Source of the DNA: Bacillota bacterium
GTDB lineage: Bacteria > Bacillota > Clostridia > DSM-8532
Direction: 5' to 3'
DNA length: 22,949 nucleotides
Assembly (NCBI GenBank): GCA_023410885.1
Contig: JAEYPI010000101.1
Location: forward strand, 1 to 22,949
Part shown: piece by piece, positions 1 to 7,297 of the stretch
Layout: every line of letters starts with the position of its first letter
Position numbering within the stretch: the first letter of the stretch is position 1
Made by a program: the position numbers and the translations under genes
The notes under the pieces: model-generated
Seen by the model: only the letters and a program-made list of their open reading frames with translations
Database searches by the model: none
Told to the model about the DNA's origin: nothing

Positions 1-1257
1 GAATTCCACCCTATCGGTCCCATCCTCATTAAAGCCTTCCTCGGGGCAAGCTGTAATCGTTACTGCAAACTGGGTCTTAGGCATCTCAAGGTCTTCAAGC
101 TCCTTTTGAATTCTGTCCTGAAGAAGCAGAGCCGCCTCTCCTCTTAACCCATTCATTCGCCCGCACTTGCTATGTAATGCTTGTTCTGTTTGGTCAATTT
201 CTTGTCTGAGGCCTAGAATAAGCTCTTCACTTCTTTCGATCTCATCCAGCCGCGTCTTTGCCCCATTTAAAAAACGGAGAATATCCTCGATGGTTTCACC
301 ATATTTGCGTTTTAGTCCTTGTATTAAGCTTATGCGTTCCTCAATACTCTTATGTAGCCTGGGGTCATACTCCATCCCGTCTCGCACGTAACGAACCTCC
401 CGGGAAAGCTCCGTCAGCTTATCCTGCATTTCCCCCAATGCTGCGCAGATCAATGCATAGTGAGGGTCCAGATACTCAATCCTCTGAATGGCTTCCAACG
501 AAGCGCCCAGCTTGTCCAGGGCACTATCTTCTTCATTATCCTCACCCCTGAGACCCTCATAGGCATTTGAAAAGGCTGAAATAATCTCCTCTGCATGGGA
601 GAGAATCCTGCTCTGATGTTCCAGCTCATCGTCCTCGCCCACATAAAGATTTGCTTTTTCAATCTCTTCTATTTGAAATCTCAGCATGTCCAAGGTGCGC
701 TCCCGTTCTTTGCCTTCACCGGAAAGCGCTTTAAGACGCGCCTTTAATCCTTTGAGATGCTCCAGTTGAATTTGATAATTCCTCTTCTCTTCGACCAGTT
801 TCTCTCCTGAGAAAAGATCGAGAAGCCCAATATGGGTCTCCGGACGCAATAAGGACTGGTTATCGTGCTGGCCATGGATATCTACGAGTTTTTGACCAAT
901 CTCTTTAAGCATGGCGACGGTTACCAAGGTTCCGTTGACCCTGCAAATGTTTTTGCCCGCTTCGGTAAAGGTACGGGAAACCAGAAGCGTGTCATCCTCC
1001 TGGGGCTCGATACCGTATGCTTCAAGCACCTCTAAAAAAGAAGCATCATGAGAAAAAAGGCCTTGAACAGTGGCCTTTTCAGCACCCGAACGAATAAGCT
1101 CCCGTGAAACCCGGGACCCTAATAGGGCATTAAGGGAATCGATAAGGATGGATTTACCTGCGCCTGTTTCGCCGGTCAGCACATTAAAGCCCTCAAACAA
1201 GGTTATATTCAGTTTTTCGATAATGGCCACATTCTCAATTAAAAGCTGAATAAGCAT
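1..1257 (-). CDS. recN: DNA repair protein RecN, C-terminus cut off by the window edge
   Basis: RecN is an SMC-like ATPase that acts at DNA double-strand breaks. I read the frame from an ATG at 1255-1257 to the edge without a stop, giving 419 codons of a family that is usually about 555-570 residues. The protein starts MLIQLLIENVAIIEKLNI and has Walker A GETGAGKS at residues 29-36, the RecN-typical HGQHD stretch near residue 127, a charged coiled-coil middle, and the family motif FNEDGTDRVEF at the edge. The ABC signature and Walker B lie outside the window. The start is 8 bp after the argR stop, and its GAGAGGGG ribosome site is inside the end of argR, so the two are probably co-transcribed and coupled. 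Confidence 0.95.
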   Translation of the reverse strand, partial: MLIQLLIENVAIIEKLNITLFEGFNVLTGETGAGKSILIDSLNALLGSRVSRELIRSGAEKATVQGLFSHDASFLEVLEAYGIEPQEDDTLLVSRTFTEAGKNICRVNGTLVTVAMLKEIGQKLVDIHGQHDNQSLLRPETHIGLLDLFSGEKLVEEKRNYQIQLEHLKGLKARLKALSGEGKERERTLDMLRFQIEEIEKANLYVGEDDELEHQSRILSHAEEIISAFSNAYEGLRGEDNEEDSALDKLGASLEAIQRIEYLDPHYALICAALGEMQDKLTELSREVRYVRDGMEYDPRLHKSIEERISLIQGLKRKYGETIEDILRFLNGAKTRLDEIERSEELILGLRQEIDQTEQALHSKCGRMNGLRGEAALLLQDRIQKELEDLEMPKTQFAVTITACPEEGFNEDGTDRVEF

Positions 1258-1265
1258 AGCCGTGT

Positions 1266-1724
1266 TTAGGACACCCCTCTCACCATCCGTGTGAATTTTT
1301 CCATGAGATCCTCAGCGATTTTTTCAGCCCGGCAAATAATCATAATGGTATCGTCCCCTGCTATTGTACCTACAATATCGTTCCACCCCAGGGCGTCCAA
1401 CGTGGCCGCTACGGCCTGAGCCATGCCCGGAAGGGTCTTGATAACCAGGATATTGTTGGCGTAATCACTGGAAACGAAGGCCTCTTTAATAATAACAAGC
1501 AATCTGTCATTCATATTGCCGCTATCACCGTGTATGGCCGAATAGCGATATTTTCCTCCGGATGTCAGCACCTTAACCAGCCTGAGTTCCTTGATGTCGC
1601 GTGAAATTGTGGCCTGGGTGACATCCATACCGATCTCTCTGAGCTTGTCTGCTAATTCATCCTGGGTTTCAATTTCATAGGACTCAATAATGTCCAGAAT
1701 TTTGGCATGGCGATTGTATTTCAT
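1266..1724 (-). CDS. argR: Arginine repressor ArgR/AhrC
   Basis: This is the arginine-responsive transcription factor that controls arginine biosynthesis and catabolism genes, normally as a hexamer. The 152-residue product has the usual family length. Residues 1-65 form the winged helix-turn-helix with TISRDIKEL (S41, R42 in the recognition helix). Residues 75-152 form the oligomerisation and arginine-binding domain with GTIAGDDT (119-126), whose paired aspartates bind arginine in the family. I chose the ATG at 1722-1724 because GAGGAGG lies just upstream. A longer frame back to a TTG at 1760 would overlap nadK and has no such site. It sits between nadK and recN, a conserved clostridial and bacillar order. 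Confidence 0.95.
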   Translation of the reverse strand: MKYNRHAKILDIIESYEIETQDELADKLREIGMDVTQATISRDIKELRLVKVLTSGGKYRYSAIHGDSGNMNDRLLVIIKEAFVSSDYANNILVIKTLPGMAQAVAATLDALGWNDIVGTIAGDDTIMIICRAEKIAEDLMEKFTRMVRGVS

Positions 1725-1756
1725 ACCTTCCTCCTCAAAACTGGGGCTAATTATGT

Positions 1757-2602
1757 TCAACTGTGTATTTTTGACCGCAATACATCATAATAGTTTACCT
1801 GGCTGACCGAAGCAAAATAAACATTATTCCGTGACGCTTTAGCACAAACCAAATCACCCTGCAAAAGCGCGAAGCCTTCCTGTCCATCTAAAGTGAGCAT
1901 GGCACTAATCTCGCCCTCATCGTCGATACTTACCTTGACTGTTCGTGATTCCGATACAATAAAGGATCGGGAATAAAGAATATGTGGACATATGGGTGAA
2001 ATGGCCATCAGACGCATATCGGGCTGAACAATCGGCCCCCCTGCTGACAGGGAATAGCCTGTTGAGCCGGTAGGCGTCGATATGATAATCCCATCTCCAG
2101 GAAAGGAATCCACATACTTTTCATCAAGCATCACCTTGAGTCTTAAAATGCGAGACAGGGCCATACGCGACACTACAGCATCATTAATGGCAATATCCTC
2201 ATAAACCTTTTCTCCCTGGCGGATCACCTCCACATCCAGAACCATTCGAGGTTGAATTTTAAAATTCCCCTCTGCGATTCTATCAATAGCCCATCCGATA
2301 TCCCGGGTCTCCACTTCAGCCAAAAATCCAACGGTACCTTTATTTATGCCCAAAACAGGTTTCCTGTGCATGTAGGCCTGGCGAGCCACCTTCAGAAAAG
2401 TACCGTCTCCTCCGACACAGATGATAAAATCTGAGTCTTCAATAACCGAGGAAGACGGAGTGGCAGGCATACTGATGCAAGATTTGATATCGGGCGCGAC
2501 AACGGCTTGAAAGCCCTTTTCCAAGAGCTTCTCCACAATCATTGACGTATGCCTGAAATCCATGTCCTTAGCCTTATTAATAATTATCCCAATTTTCTTC
2601 AA
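1757..2602 (-). CDS. nadK: NAD kinase
   Basis: NadK phosphorylates NAD to NADP in the cytoplasm. The 281-residue protein carries the nucleotide-binding GGDGT motif at residues 64-68, NKGTVGFLAE at 88-97, and the glycine-rich TPTGSTGYSLSAGG stretch at 176-189, all diagnostic of the family. The start appears to be TTG at 2600-2602, preceded by AGGTGAG. A nearby ATG-ATG pair is in another frame and stops at once. The stop lies 32 bp before the argR ATG. In many Firmicutes tlyA precedes nadK, but here the upstream gene is an unrelated membrane protein 53 bp away. Confidence 0.95.
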   Translation of the reverse strand: MKKIGIIINKAKDMDFRHTSMIVEKLLEKGFQAVVAPDIKSCISMPATPSSSVIEDSDFIICVGGDGTFLKVARQAYMHRKPVLGINKGTVGFLAEVETRDIGWAIDRIAEGNFKIQPRMVLDVEVIRQGEKVYEDIAINDAVVSRMALSRILRLKVMLDEKYVDSFPGDGIIISTPTGSTGYSLSAGGPIVQPDMRLMAISPICPHILYSRSFIVSESRTVKVSIDDEGEISAMLTLDGQEGFALLQGDLVCAKASRNNVYFASVSQVNYYDVLRSKIHS

Positions 2603-2634
2603 AACATCATCTCACCTAATCTTCAATCCATTCT

Positions 2635-2664
2635 ATTATACATTTCTTTCGTATATTAATACAA
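2635..2664 (-). promoter_or_regulatory. Possible nadK-argR-recN promoter
   Basis: On the minus strand a perfect TATAAT (2635-2640) lies 18 bp downstream of TTGTAT (2659-2664). This is 32 bp upstream of the nadK TTG start and overlaps the 3' end of the preceding gene. The -10 box is strong and the -35 box weak. If real, it would let nadK-argR-recN be transcribed independently of the membrane protein gene. Confidence 0.4.
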
Positions 2665-4233
2665 CCCCGGCTTTGCTTTATGACGCTGCAGCGCTTTAGA
2701 AACCTCCTCCAAACTGCTGGCGGCCATGATATTAAATACCGGGATAAAAAAGGTAAGATAACGGGACCGTGATTCCCAGGCTAAAAGAAACAACATAATG
2801 CCAAAACAGGATAATACCATGATGGACCTTAAACCTGCCATATTTCTGGTTCTCATGGCATTAACCGTTCCAGAAAGAATCAAAAAAAGGGTTGCTGCAT
2901 GGAGGATCTGACACTGTATCAGGTAGGGGACATTGGTATTCTTGTCGCTATATAAAATAAACTGGTGATAGGCCCCCCTATTAACAGGTTCTCTGGCTAG
3001 CTTGACAGGGGCAAAATAGGTTCCGTCAGTCCACGTCCATTCCAGTTTTTTTATCAGAAATGTAGCATAGCCGGTGGTGCCAAAGGCTTTAAGCCTTTGC
3101 TCCATGCGGTTTAGATTGGCAATGGTGCGTTCCTTTTTTGTCTTAAAGGATCTCGAATAGGTTAAATCCTCGTTGCTGAAGCCCCCATAGCCGTATGAAG
3201 AGCCACCCTCCTCAATGGGACGGTTCATACCCATCATAAGCCAGTGGGTATAGGGAAGGCTATTCTCTCTAGACATGTTCTTACGATAGCCTTTAAGGTC
3301 CACATAAGCATTAAACATCATAAGTACGAGTATGAAGGCCAGAATCGCCGACGTTATAGAAAGGACTCCCTTTCTCCTGCTGCTGTTAGAGGATGCCCTT
3401 TTAATAGATGATATAAAGAGCTCAATAACAACGGCGACGAGGACAATGGCTGCTATTGGTTTAATTAAATAGCCGATGGCTGAAAAGATGCCTATAAGAG
3501 CGAAATAAAACGCTTGTTTTCCCAGGCTGTTTTCGTCCGTCTCCCGCCATTTTATCCAAAAGTAAAGGGCTAATACGGGAAAAGGAAGTGAAAGCGTGTC
3601 GGTATAAACAATGGGCACGTAAAGATATAATGGGGTTGAAACAAGACACAGGAGCATGACCATTGTTGCAGTGTTTATTCCAAAAACCTTTTTGGCTATC
3701 AACAAAGCTCCGCAAACCGATAAGGAGATGGCCGCGATGTTGAGCAGATAAAGGCTCTTATCGGCTTCCTTGACTATTTTCAGGTAGGTGCCAATAATAA
3801 CCGAAGGATTCAGGTTGTGGGGATAAAGCTCAAAATACAGTCTATTGCTTAGGGGTTGTTCGACGGCAATCTGTTTTGCCCCATTAATGACCTCGCCGAA
3901 ATCCCAGGAGGGTTTCACCTCAAACACTCGTGCACAAACGATTTCCAACATCACAAAAGCTATAAACATCAAAATGGAGCAGAGCGCTTTTTCCTTATCG
4001 CTTAACACTCCGAGTAACTTTTGGATGGCCCACAACACCAGACAAAAGAGAAGGACTGCCCCTAAAGCAGCTCCATTCTTTAACGGAAGCTGTCTATTGT
4101 TGATTGTAGGAAAAACCATTCTAAAGCTGATGTAAAATAACGCCATGGAAAAGAGAAAAAAAATGATATACCTAAAAACATCACCAACAGCTATCTTCGA
4201 TGTTTCACTCTTATATTCGACTTCTGTGCTCAT
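2656..4233 (-). CDS. Multi-pass membrane protein, GT-C/ArnT-PMT-like glycosyltransferase (putative)
   Basis: The product is about 525 residues with a short polar N-terminus and roughly 10-12 hydrophobic segments, then a basic cytoplasmic-looking tail (LQRHKAKPGLY). After the first segments comes a loop with WDFGEVINGA and then YPHNLNPSVI. This resembles the acidic first-loop motif and the YPxN stretch of bacterial GT-C enzymes, which transfer sugars from lipid carriers at the outer face of the membrane. I infer the family from topology and these motifs; the substrate is unknown. I prefer the ATG at 4231-4233 (MSTEVEYKSETSK). The frame stays open to a TTG at 4326, but I see no ribosome site there. 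The site before the ATG is also weak. Confidence 0.6.
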   Translation of the reverse strand: MSTEVEYKSETSKIAVGDVFRYIIFFLFSMALFYISFRMVFPTINNRQLPLKNGAALGAVLLFCLVLWAIQKLLGVLSDKEKALCSILMFIAFVMLEIVCARVFEVKPSWDFGEVINGAKQIAVEQPLSNRLYFELYPHNLNPSVIIGTYLKIVKEADKSLYLLNIAAISLSVCGALLIAKKVFGINTATMVMLLCLVSTPLYLYVPIVYTDTLSLPFPVLALYFWIKWRETDENSLGKQAFYFALIGIFSAIGYLIKPIAAIVLVAVVIELFISSIKRASSNSSRRKGVLSITSAILAFILVLMMFNAYVDLKGYRKNMSRENSLPYTHWLMMGMNRPIEEGGSSYGYGGFSNEDLTYSRSFKTKKERTIANLNRMEQRLKAFGTTGYATFLIKKLEWTWTDGTYFAPVKLAREPVNRGAYHQFILYSDKNTNVPYLIQCQILHAATLFLILSGTVNAMRTRNMAGLRSIMVLSCFGIMLFLLAWESRSRYLTFFIPVFNIMAASSLEEVSKALQRHKAKPGLY

Positions 4234-4403
4234 TCTATTATACCTATCCGCTTCAAATACGCCCACTAGAATCTTGACCACAAGAACACGTCTGTATACC
4301 CTATTGAATAAATTGAACAAGAACAAAAAATCGGGGAATAAAAAATAATAACCTGCACAGAATCACATTATCAGAAAAAACCCGGAGACAAAGGAGATAA
4401 ACT

Positions 4404-4844
4404 ATGAATGATAGAACACGGGACTTAAATGAGCTTATTGTAAGCCAGGAGGCAATGATTGAATCCTATGCCCGCCTGATCGCAAAAGTTAAGGATACTG
4501 AATTGAAAAAAACTCTAAAATCCTTGCAAGAAAGCCATTTTAACCAGATGATGCTCATTTCCGACCGAGTGGTAGACATTGGTGAAGAGCCCCAATACAA
4601 AATCGGACTTAAAGGCGTTATGGACGATATGCGACAAAAACGAAGCAGAGAAAAAGAAATGACCGATATTGATTATGCAGAAATCGCTCTGGATGCTGAG
4701 CGCATAATCGCCGAAAAACACGCGAGCTTTAAATTAGGTGAAGCAGACCCCACAAGCGTTGAGCTTCTCCATATGACCATTAATGAGGATGAGGAAAATA
4801 TAAAAGCACTGGAAGAATATATCCAGCGCTCTAAACCACAATAG
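4404..4844 (+). CDS. DUF2383-type ferritin-like four-helix protein (degenerate metal site)
   Basis: A 146-residue, all-helical, soluble protein with an AAAGGAG ribosome site before the ATG. It is a paralogue of the product of 9272-9715: both share the length, a conserved first-helix SY pair, the stretch (I/L)S(D/E)R(V/I)(V/I)D(I/L)G followed by GVM, and an IK(S/A)LE helix near the end. DUF2383 proteins are ferritin-like bundles of unproven function. Compared with its paralogue this copy lacks histidines where a metal site would need them: HxxQ instead of HxxH in helix 2, and DEEN instead of DHDH in helix 4. It may therefore be structural or bind metal differently. It is followed directly by the palindrome and tandem repeat region. 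Confidence 0.7.
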   Translation: MNDRTRDLNELIVSQEAMIESYARLIAKVKDTELKKTLKSLQESHFNQMMLISDRVVDIGEEPQYKIGLKGVMDDMRQKRSREKEMTDIDYAEIALDAERIIAEKHASFKLGEADPTSVELLHMTINEDEENIKALEEYIQRSKPQ

Positions 4845-4849
4845 ATAGG

Positions 4850-4871
4850 GTACGTACCTATAGGTACGTAC
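4850..4871. repeat. 22-bp perfect palindrome
   Basis: Two 11-bp arms, GTACGTACCTA and its exact reverse complement, meet with no spacer, starting 5 bp after the stop codon of the preceding gene. There is no T-run after it, so it is not a standard intrinsic terminator. Its right arm runs into a 21-bp sequence (4865-4885) that recurs before metG at 10097-10117. Confidence 0.9.
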
Positions 4872-4886
4872 AACAAGCCTCGACCC

Positions 4887-5053
4887 GTGAATAGAGTGCG
4901 GAACGCACCAACATGACTAGCCCCGAGAATAGAGTGCGGAACGCACAACAAGCCTCGACCCATTAATAGAGTGCGGAACGCACCAACATGACTAGACCCG
5001 AGAATAGAGTGCGGAACGCACCAACATGACTAGACCCGAGAATAGGGTGCGAA
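4887..5053. repeat. 38-bp tandem repeat array with hairpin cores
   Basis: Five units begin near 4889, 4927, 4964, 5002 and 5040, with spacing of 37-38 bp. Each begins AATAGAGTGCGGAACGCAC, which contains the inverted repeat GTGCG-GAA-CGCAC. The last unit is truncated after AATAGGGTGCGAA, just before the stop codon of the response regulator gene at 5061. Linkers between cores come in two related versions, CAACAAGCCTCGACCC and CAACATGACTAGACCC. The array fills the gap between two convergent genes, so its hairpins may help end transcription from both sides. That function is inference. Confidence 0.9.
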
Positions 5054-5060
5054 TTAAGCC

Positions 5061-5813
5061 TCATGCCGTTTCGCGATACTGTTTCGGGGACATCCCCGTT
5101 ATAGAGCGAAAGACTTTTGAAAAATAGGCGATATCGCTATACCCAATCTTATGGGAGATCTCATAAACCTTCAGATTGGTTTCCCTGAGGTATTTTTTGG
5201 CATGCTCAATTCGGATATTATTGAGAATATCCACAAAATTCATATCCGTACCCTTTTTTAAAACCCGGCAGAGATGCCATGTACTGATATACAGATAATC
5301 GGCAAGCTGCTGGAGGGTAAGCTTCTCCGGATAGTGTTCGTTGATATAGCTTATGGCTCGGGATACAATGAAGTTGCTCTCCGGCTCATCCTCTATTTTG
5401 GGGTTGGTATTGGAGGGAGAATAAGTTTCAAGGGGTATACCCGAAAGCTTCAGCACCGCAGCATTTAGAGCTTCATGAATCTCATCCATTTTGGAGGGCT
5501 TTAAAAGGAAGCGCAGTACGCCTAATTGAATGGCAGATTGTGCATAAGCAAAATCCCGGTACCCGGAAATGACGATAATTTGCATTTGGGGAAACTCCCC
5601 CGTAAGCTCCTTTAACATTTCAAGCCCATTTAAATAAGGCATCCGAATATCGGTCAGGACAATATCGGGCTTATGCTTGCGAATGAGAGTAAGCCCTTCT
5701 TTTCCATTGGTCGCTGAGGCCACTACCTTGCATTTATATTTCTCCCAGGGAACAGCAGCTTGAAGCCCTTCTATAATGACATCTTCGTCATCCAGCAGTA
5801 TCACTTTAAACAT
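5061..5813 (-). CDS. YesN-like response regulator with AraC-type output
   Basis: The 250-residue protein has a receiver domain at residues 1-120, with the acidic pair DDED (8-11), phospho-acceptor D55 in IVLTDIRMP and K105 in FLLKPSK. A pair of AraC-type helix-turn-helix motifs spans residues 150-250, including the signature IGYSDIAYFSKVFRSITGMSPKQYR. It should bind DNA when phosphorylated by the partner kinase at 7298-9058. I chose the ATG at 5811-5813 because the receiver fold begins there with MFKVILLDDED. It follows the binding-protein gene on the same strand after 56 bp. Its targets are unknown; likely candidates are carbohydrate uptake or glycosidase genes outside the window. Confidence 0.9.
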   Translation of the reverse strand: MFKVILLDDEDVIIEGLQAAVPWEKYKCKVVASATNGKEGLTLIRKHKPDIVLTDIRMPYLNGLEMLKELTGEFPQMQIIVISGYRDFAYAQSAIQLGVLRFLLKPSKMDEIHEALNAAVLKLSGIPLETYSPSNTNPKIEDEPESNFIVSRAISYINEHYPEKLTLQQLADYLYISTWHLCRVLKKGTDMNFVDILNNIRIEHAKKYLRETNLKVYEISHKIGYSDIAYFSKVFRSITGMSPKQYRETA

Positions 5814-5869
5814 GCCCACACCGCCCTTTAATTGTATAATGAAGCCTGCTTCTGTAATCAATCCGAAGC

Positions 5870-7159
5870 TTATTTATTTTTATTAACAACTTCCGTTAAT
5901 ACTTCCTCCGGTGTTATTTCACCGTCTGCAATGGGACCAATCATGGAGACCAGATAGGTCCAAGCCTCCTTGCTCAACCTGAAATCAATGGGCATATTAA
6001 CACCCTTAGCCTGTTCAACCATGGCAAGACCATCCTTCATAATCTTGGGTATATTGCTGGGGGCGGGGATATCCGCAGCCGGGGTTCCCGCCTCCTTAGC
6101 GAACAAGGATATGGCCTTCTTACTGGTCATATGCATGACAAACTTCACGGCTGCATCACGCTTGGTGGGATCATTCCATGCATTAGTAGAGATATAAAAG
6201 CCTGATGAAAAGCCTCCAATAATAGCTTTGGGGTCCTTTTTACCATCGGGCGTTGAAGGCATGGGGAGAACAACGGTTGACGCAGGGTCCTTTAGTCCGC
6301 CTATGAACCAGGAACCATCAATAATCATGGCCGCTTTCTTGTCATAAAAAAGATGAGAGGTAATATCGTTCTTGGTAGCATTTACGTCAATGGGGAAAGC
6401 ACCCATTTCCTTTAAGGTTTTAAAATACCCAAGGGCCTTTGCCCAGCTTTCAGGATAGGCACTCCTGGGATTGATGGCGTGCTCTTCAATGCCGCCCTGG
6501 GCAAGGATGAGGTGCTCAATCCAATAGTGGGGAACATCGGAAAAGCTGATAGCAATGGGAATAATCCCCTCATCCTTGAATTTGACAATGGCCGCCTCAA
6601 ATTTTCCCCAATCGGTAGGAAGATCAAGATCGTATTTATCAAAGAGATCCTTGTTGCAGAAGAGCCCCTCATAAAATCCTCTGACCGGCACTGCATAACG
6701 TTTTCCATCATATTCCTTCATAGAGGCCATAGCCGTATCTGATATATCTTTGATGTAGTCTGGATATACCCTTGTGATTTCTTCTATGGAAACCACCTTT
6801 TTGTTTGCAATAAGCTGTTTGGCGTCAGTGCCATTAAAATAAAAGACCACATCCGGGTCATTACCCGATGAAAAGTCAGTGGCAACGCGGGATTTCCATG
6901 TCTCATCAGCAGTGGCTGATTCATCCTTTATCGTAATATGGGGATTGATATCCATAAACTCCTTAATGAGCTGCTGGTAATCAGGCGCGGAAGGGTCCGT
7001 TCCTCCAAACATCCCGACCGTGGAAAGTGTCACAGTCTCAAGGGACCCCTGCAAGGCTGACGGGGATGGAGTTACCAGGTCTACAGACCTTGATGGACTG
7101 CAAGCAAAAAGACCAATAGAAATGGTCAATACCAATAGGACTGCAAGTCGTTTTTTCAT
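5870..7159 (-). CDS. Extracellular solute-binding lipoprotein, sugar ABC type (family 1)
   Basis: A 429-residue protein with a lipoprotein signal peptide: basic MKKR, a hydrophobic core, then LFAC with the lipid-attachment cysteine at residue 20. The mature part resembles sugar-binding proteins of the MalE/UgpB class (GKRYAVPVRGFYEGLFCNKDLF is cut here to its core YAVPVRGFYEGLFCNKDLF; later AAMIIDGSWF and GGFSSGFYIS). An AAAGGAGGAG ribosome site precedes the ATG. The MalF- and MalG-like permease genes usually found next to such a gene are absent. Instead it lies between a histidine kinase and its response regulator, which suggests a role in sensing. The ligand is unknown. Confidence 0.88.
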   Translation of the reverse strand: MKKRLAVLLVLTISIGLFACSPSRSVDLVTPSPSALQGSLETVTLSTVGMFGGTDPSAPDYQQLIKEFMDINPHITIKDESATADETWKSRVATDFSSGNDPDVVFYFNGTDAKQLIANKKVVSIEEITRVYPDYIKDISDTAMASMKEYDGKRYAVPVRGFYEGLFCNKDLFDKYDLDLPTDWGKFEAAIVKFKDEGIIPIAISFSDVPHYWIEHLILAQGGIEEHAINPRSAYPESWAKALGYFKTLKEMGAFPIDVNATKNDITSHLFYDKKAAMIIDGSWFIGGLKDPASTVVLPMPSTPDGKKDPKAIIGGFSSGFYISTNAWNDPTKRDAAVKFVMHMTSKKAISLFAKEAGTPAADIPAPSNIPKIMKDGLAMVEQAKGVNMPIDFRLSKEAWTYLVSMIGPIADGEITPEEVLTEVVNKNK

Positions 7160-7297
7160 AGGGCAACTCCTCCTTTATTCATTTTCACCCTTATCATAAA
7201 CCAGCTGACTACTTTTAAAAAACATGAGTACCTTGTTAGATTTTGCATTAAATTGCTTCATTGGCTTTATTTGCTTAAAGAACAAACCTCTAAAATG

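Noticed and set aside
1..6. GAATTC at the very first bases, possibly a cloning junction
   Set aside because: The sequence continues the recN frame and matches the family on both sides of the site as far as visible. One six-base site is not evidence of vector or cloning.
4887..5053. CRISPR array
   Set aside because: The spacing is regular, but the segments between cores are copies of two related linkers, not unique spacers, and no cas genes are in the window.
5820..5850. Hairpin GAAGC-AG-GCTTC between the binding-protein and response-regulator genes as terminator
   Set aside because: The stem is five pairs with a two-base loop and no T-run, so it is unlikely to stop transcription between these genes.
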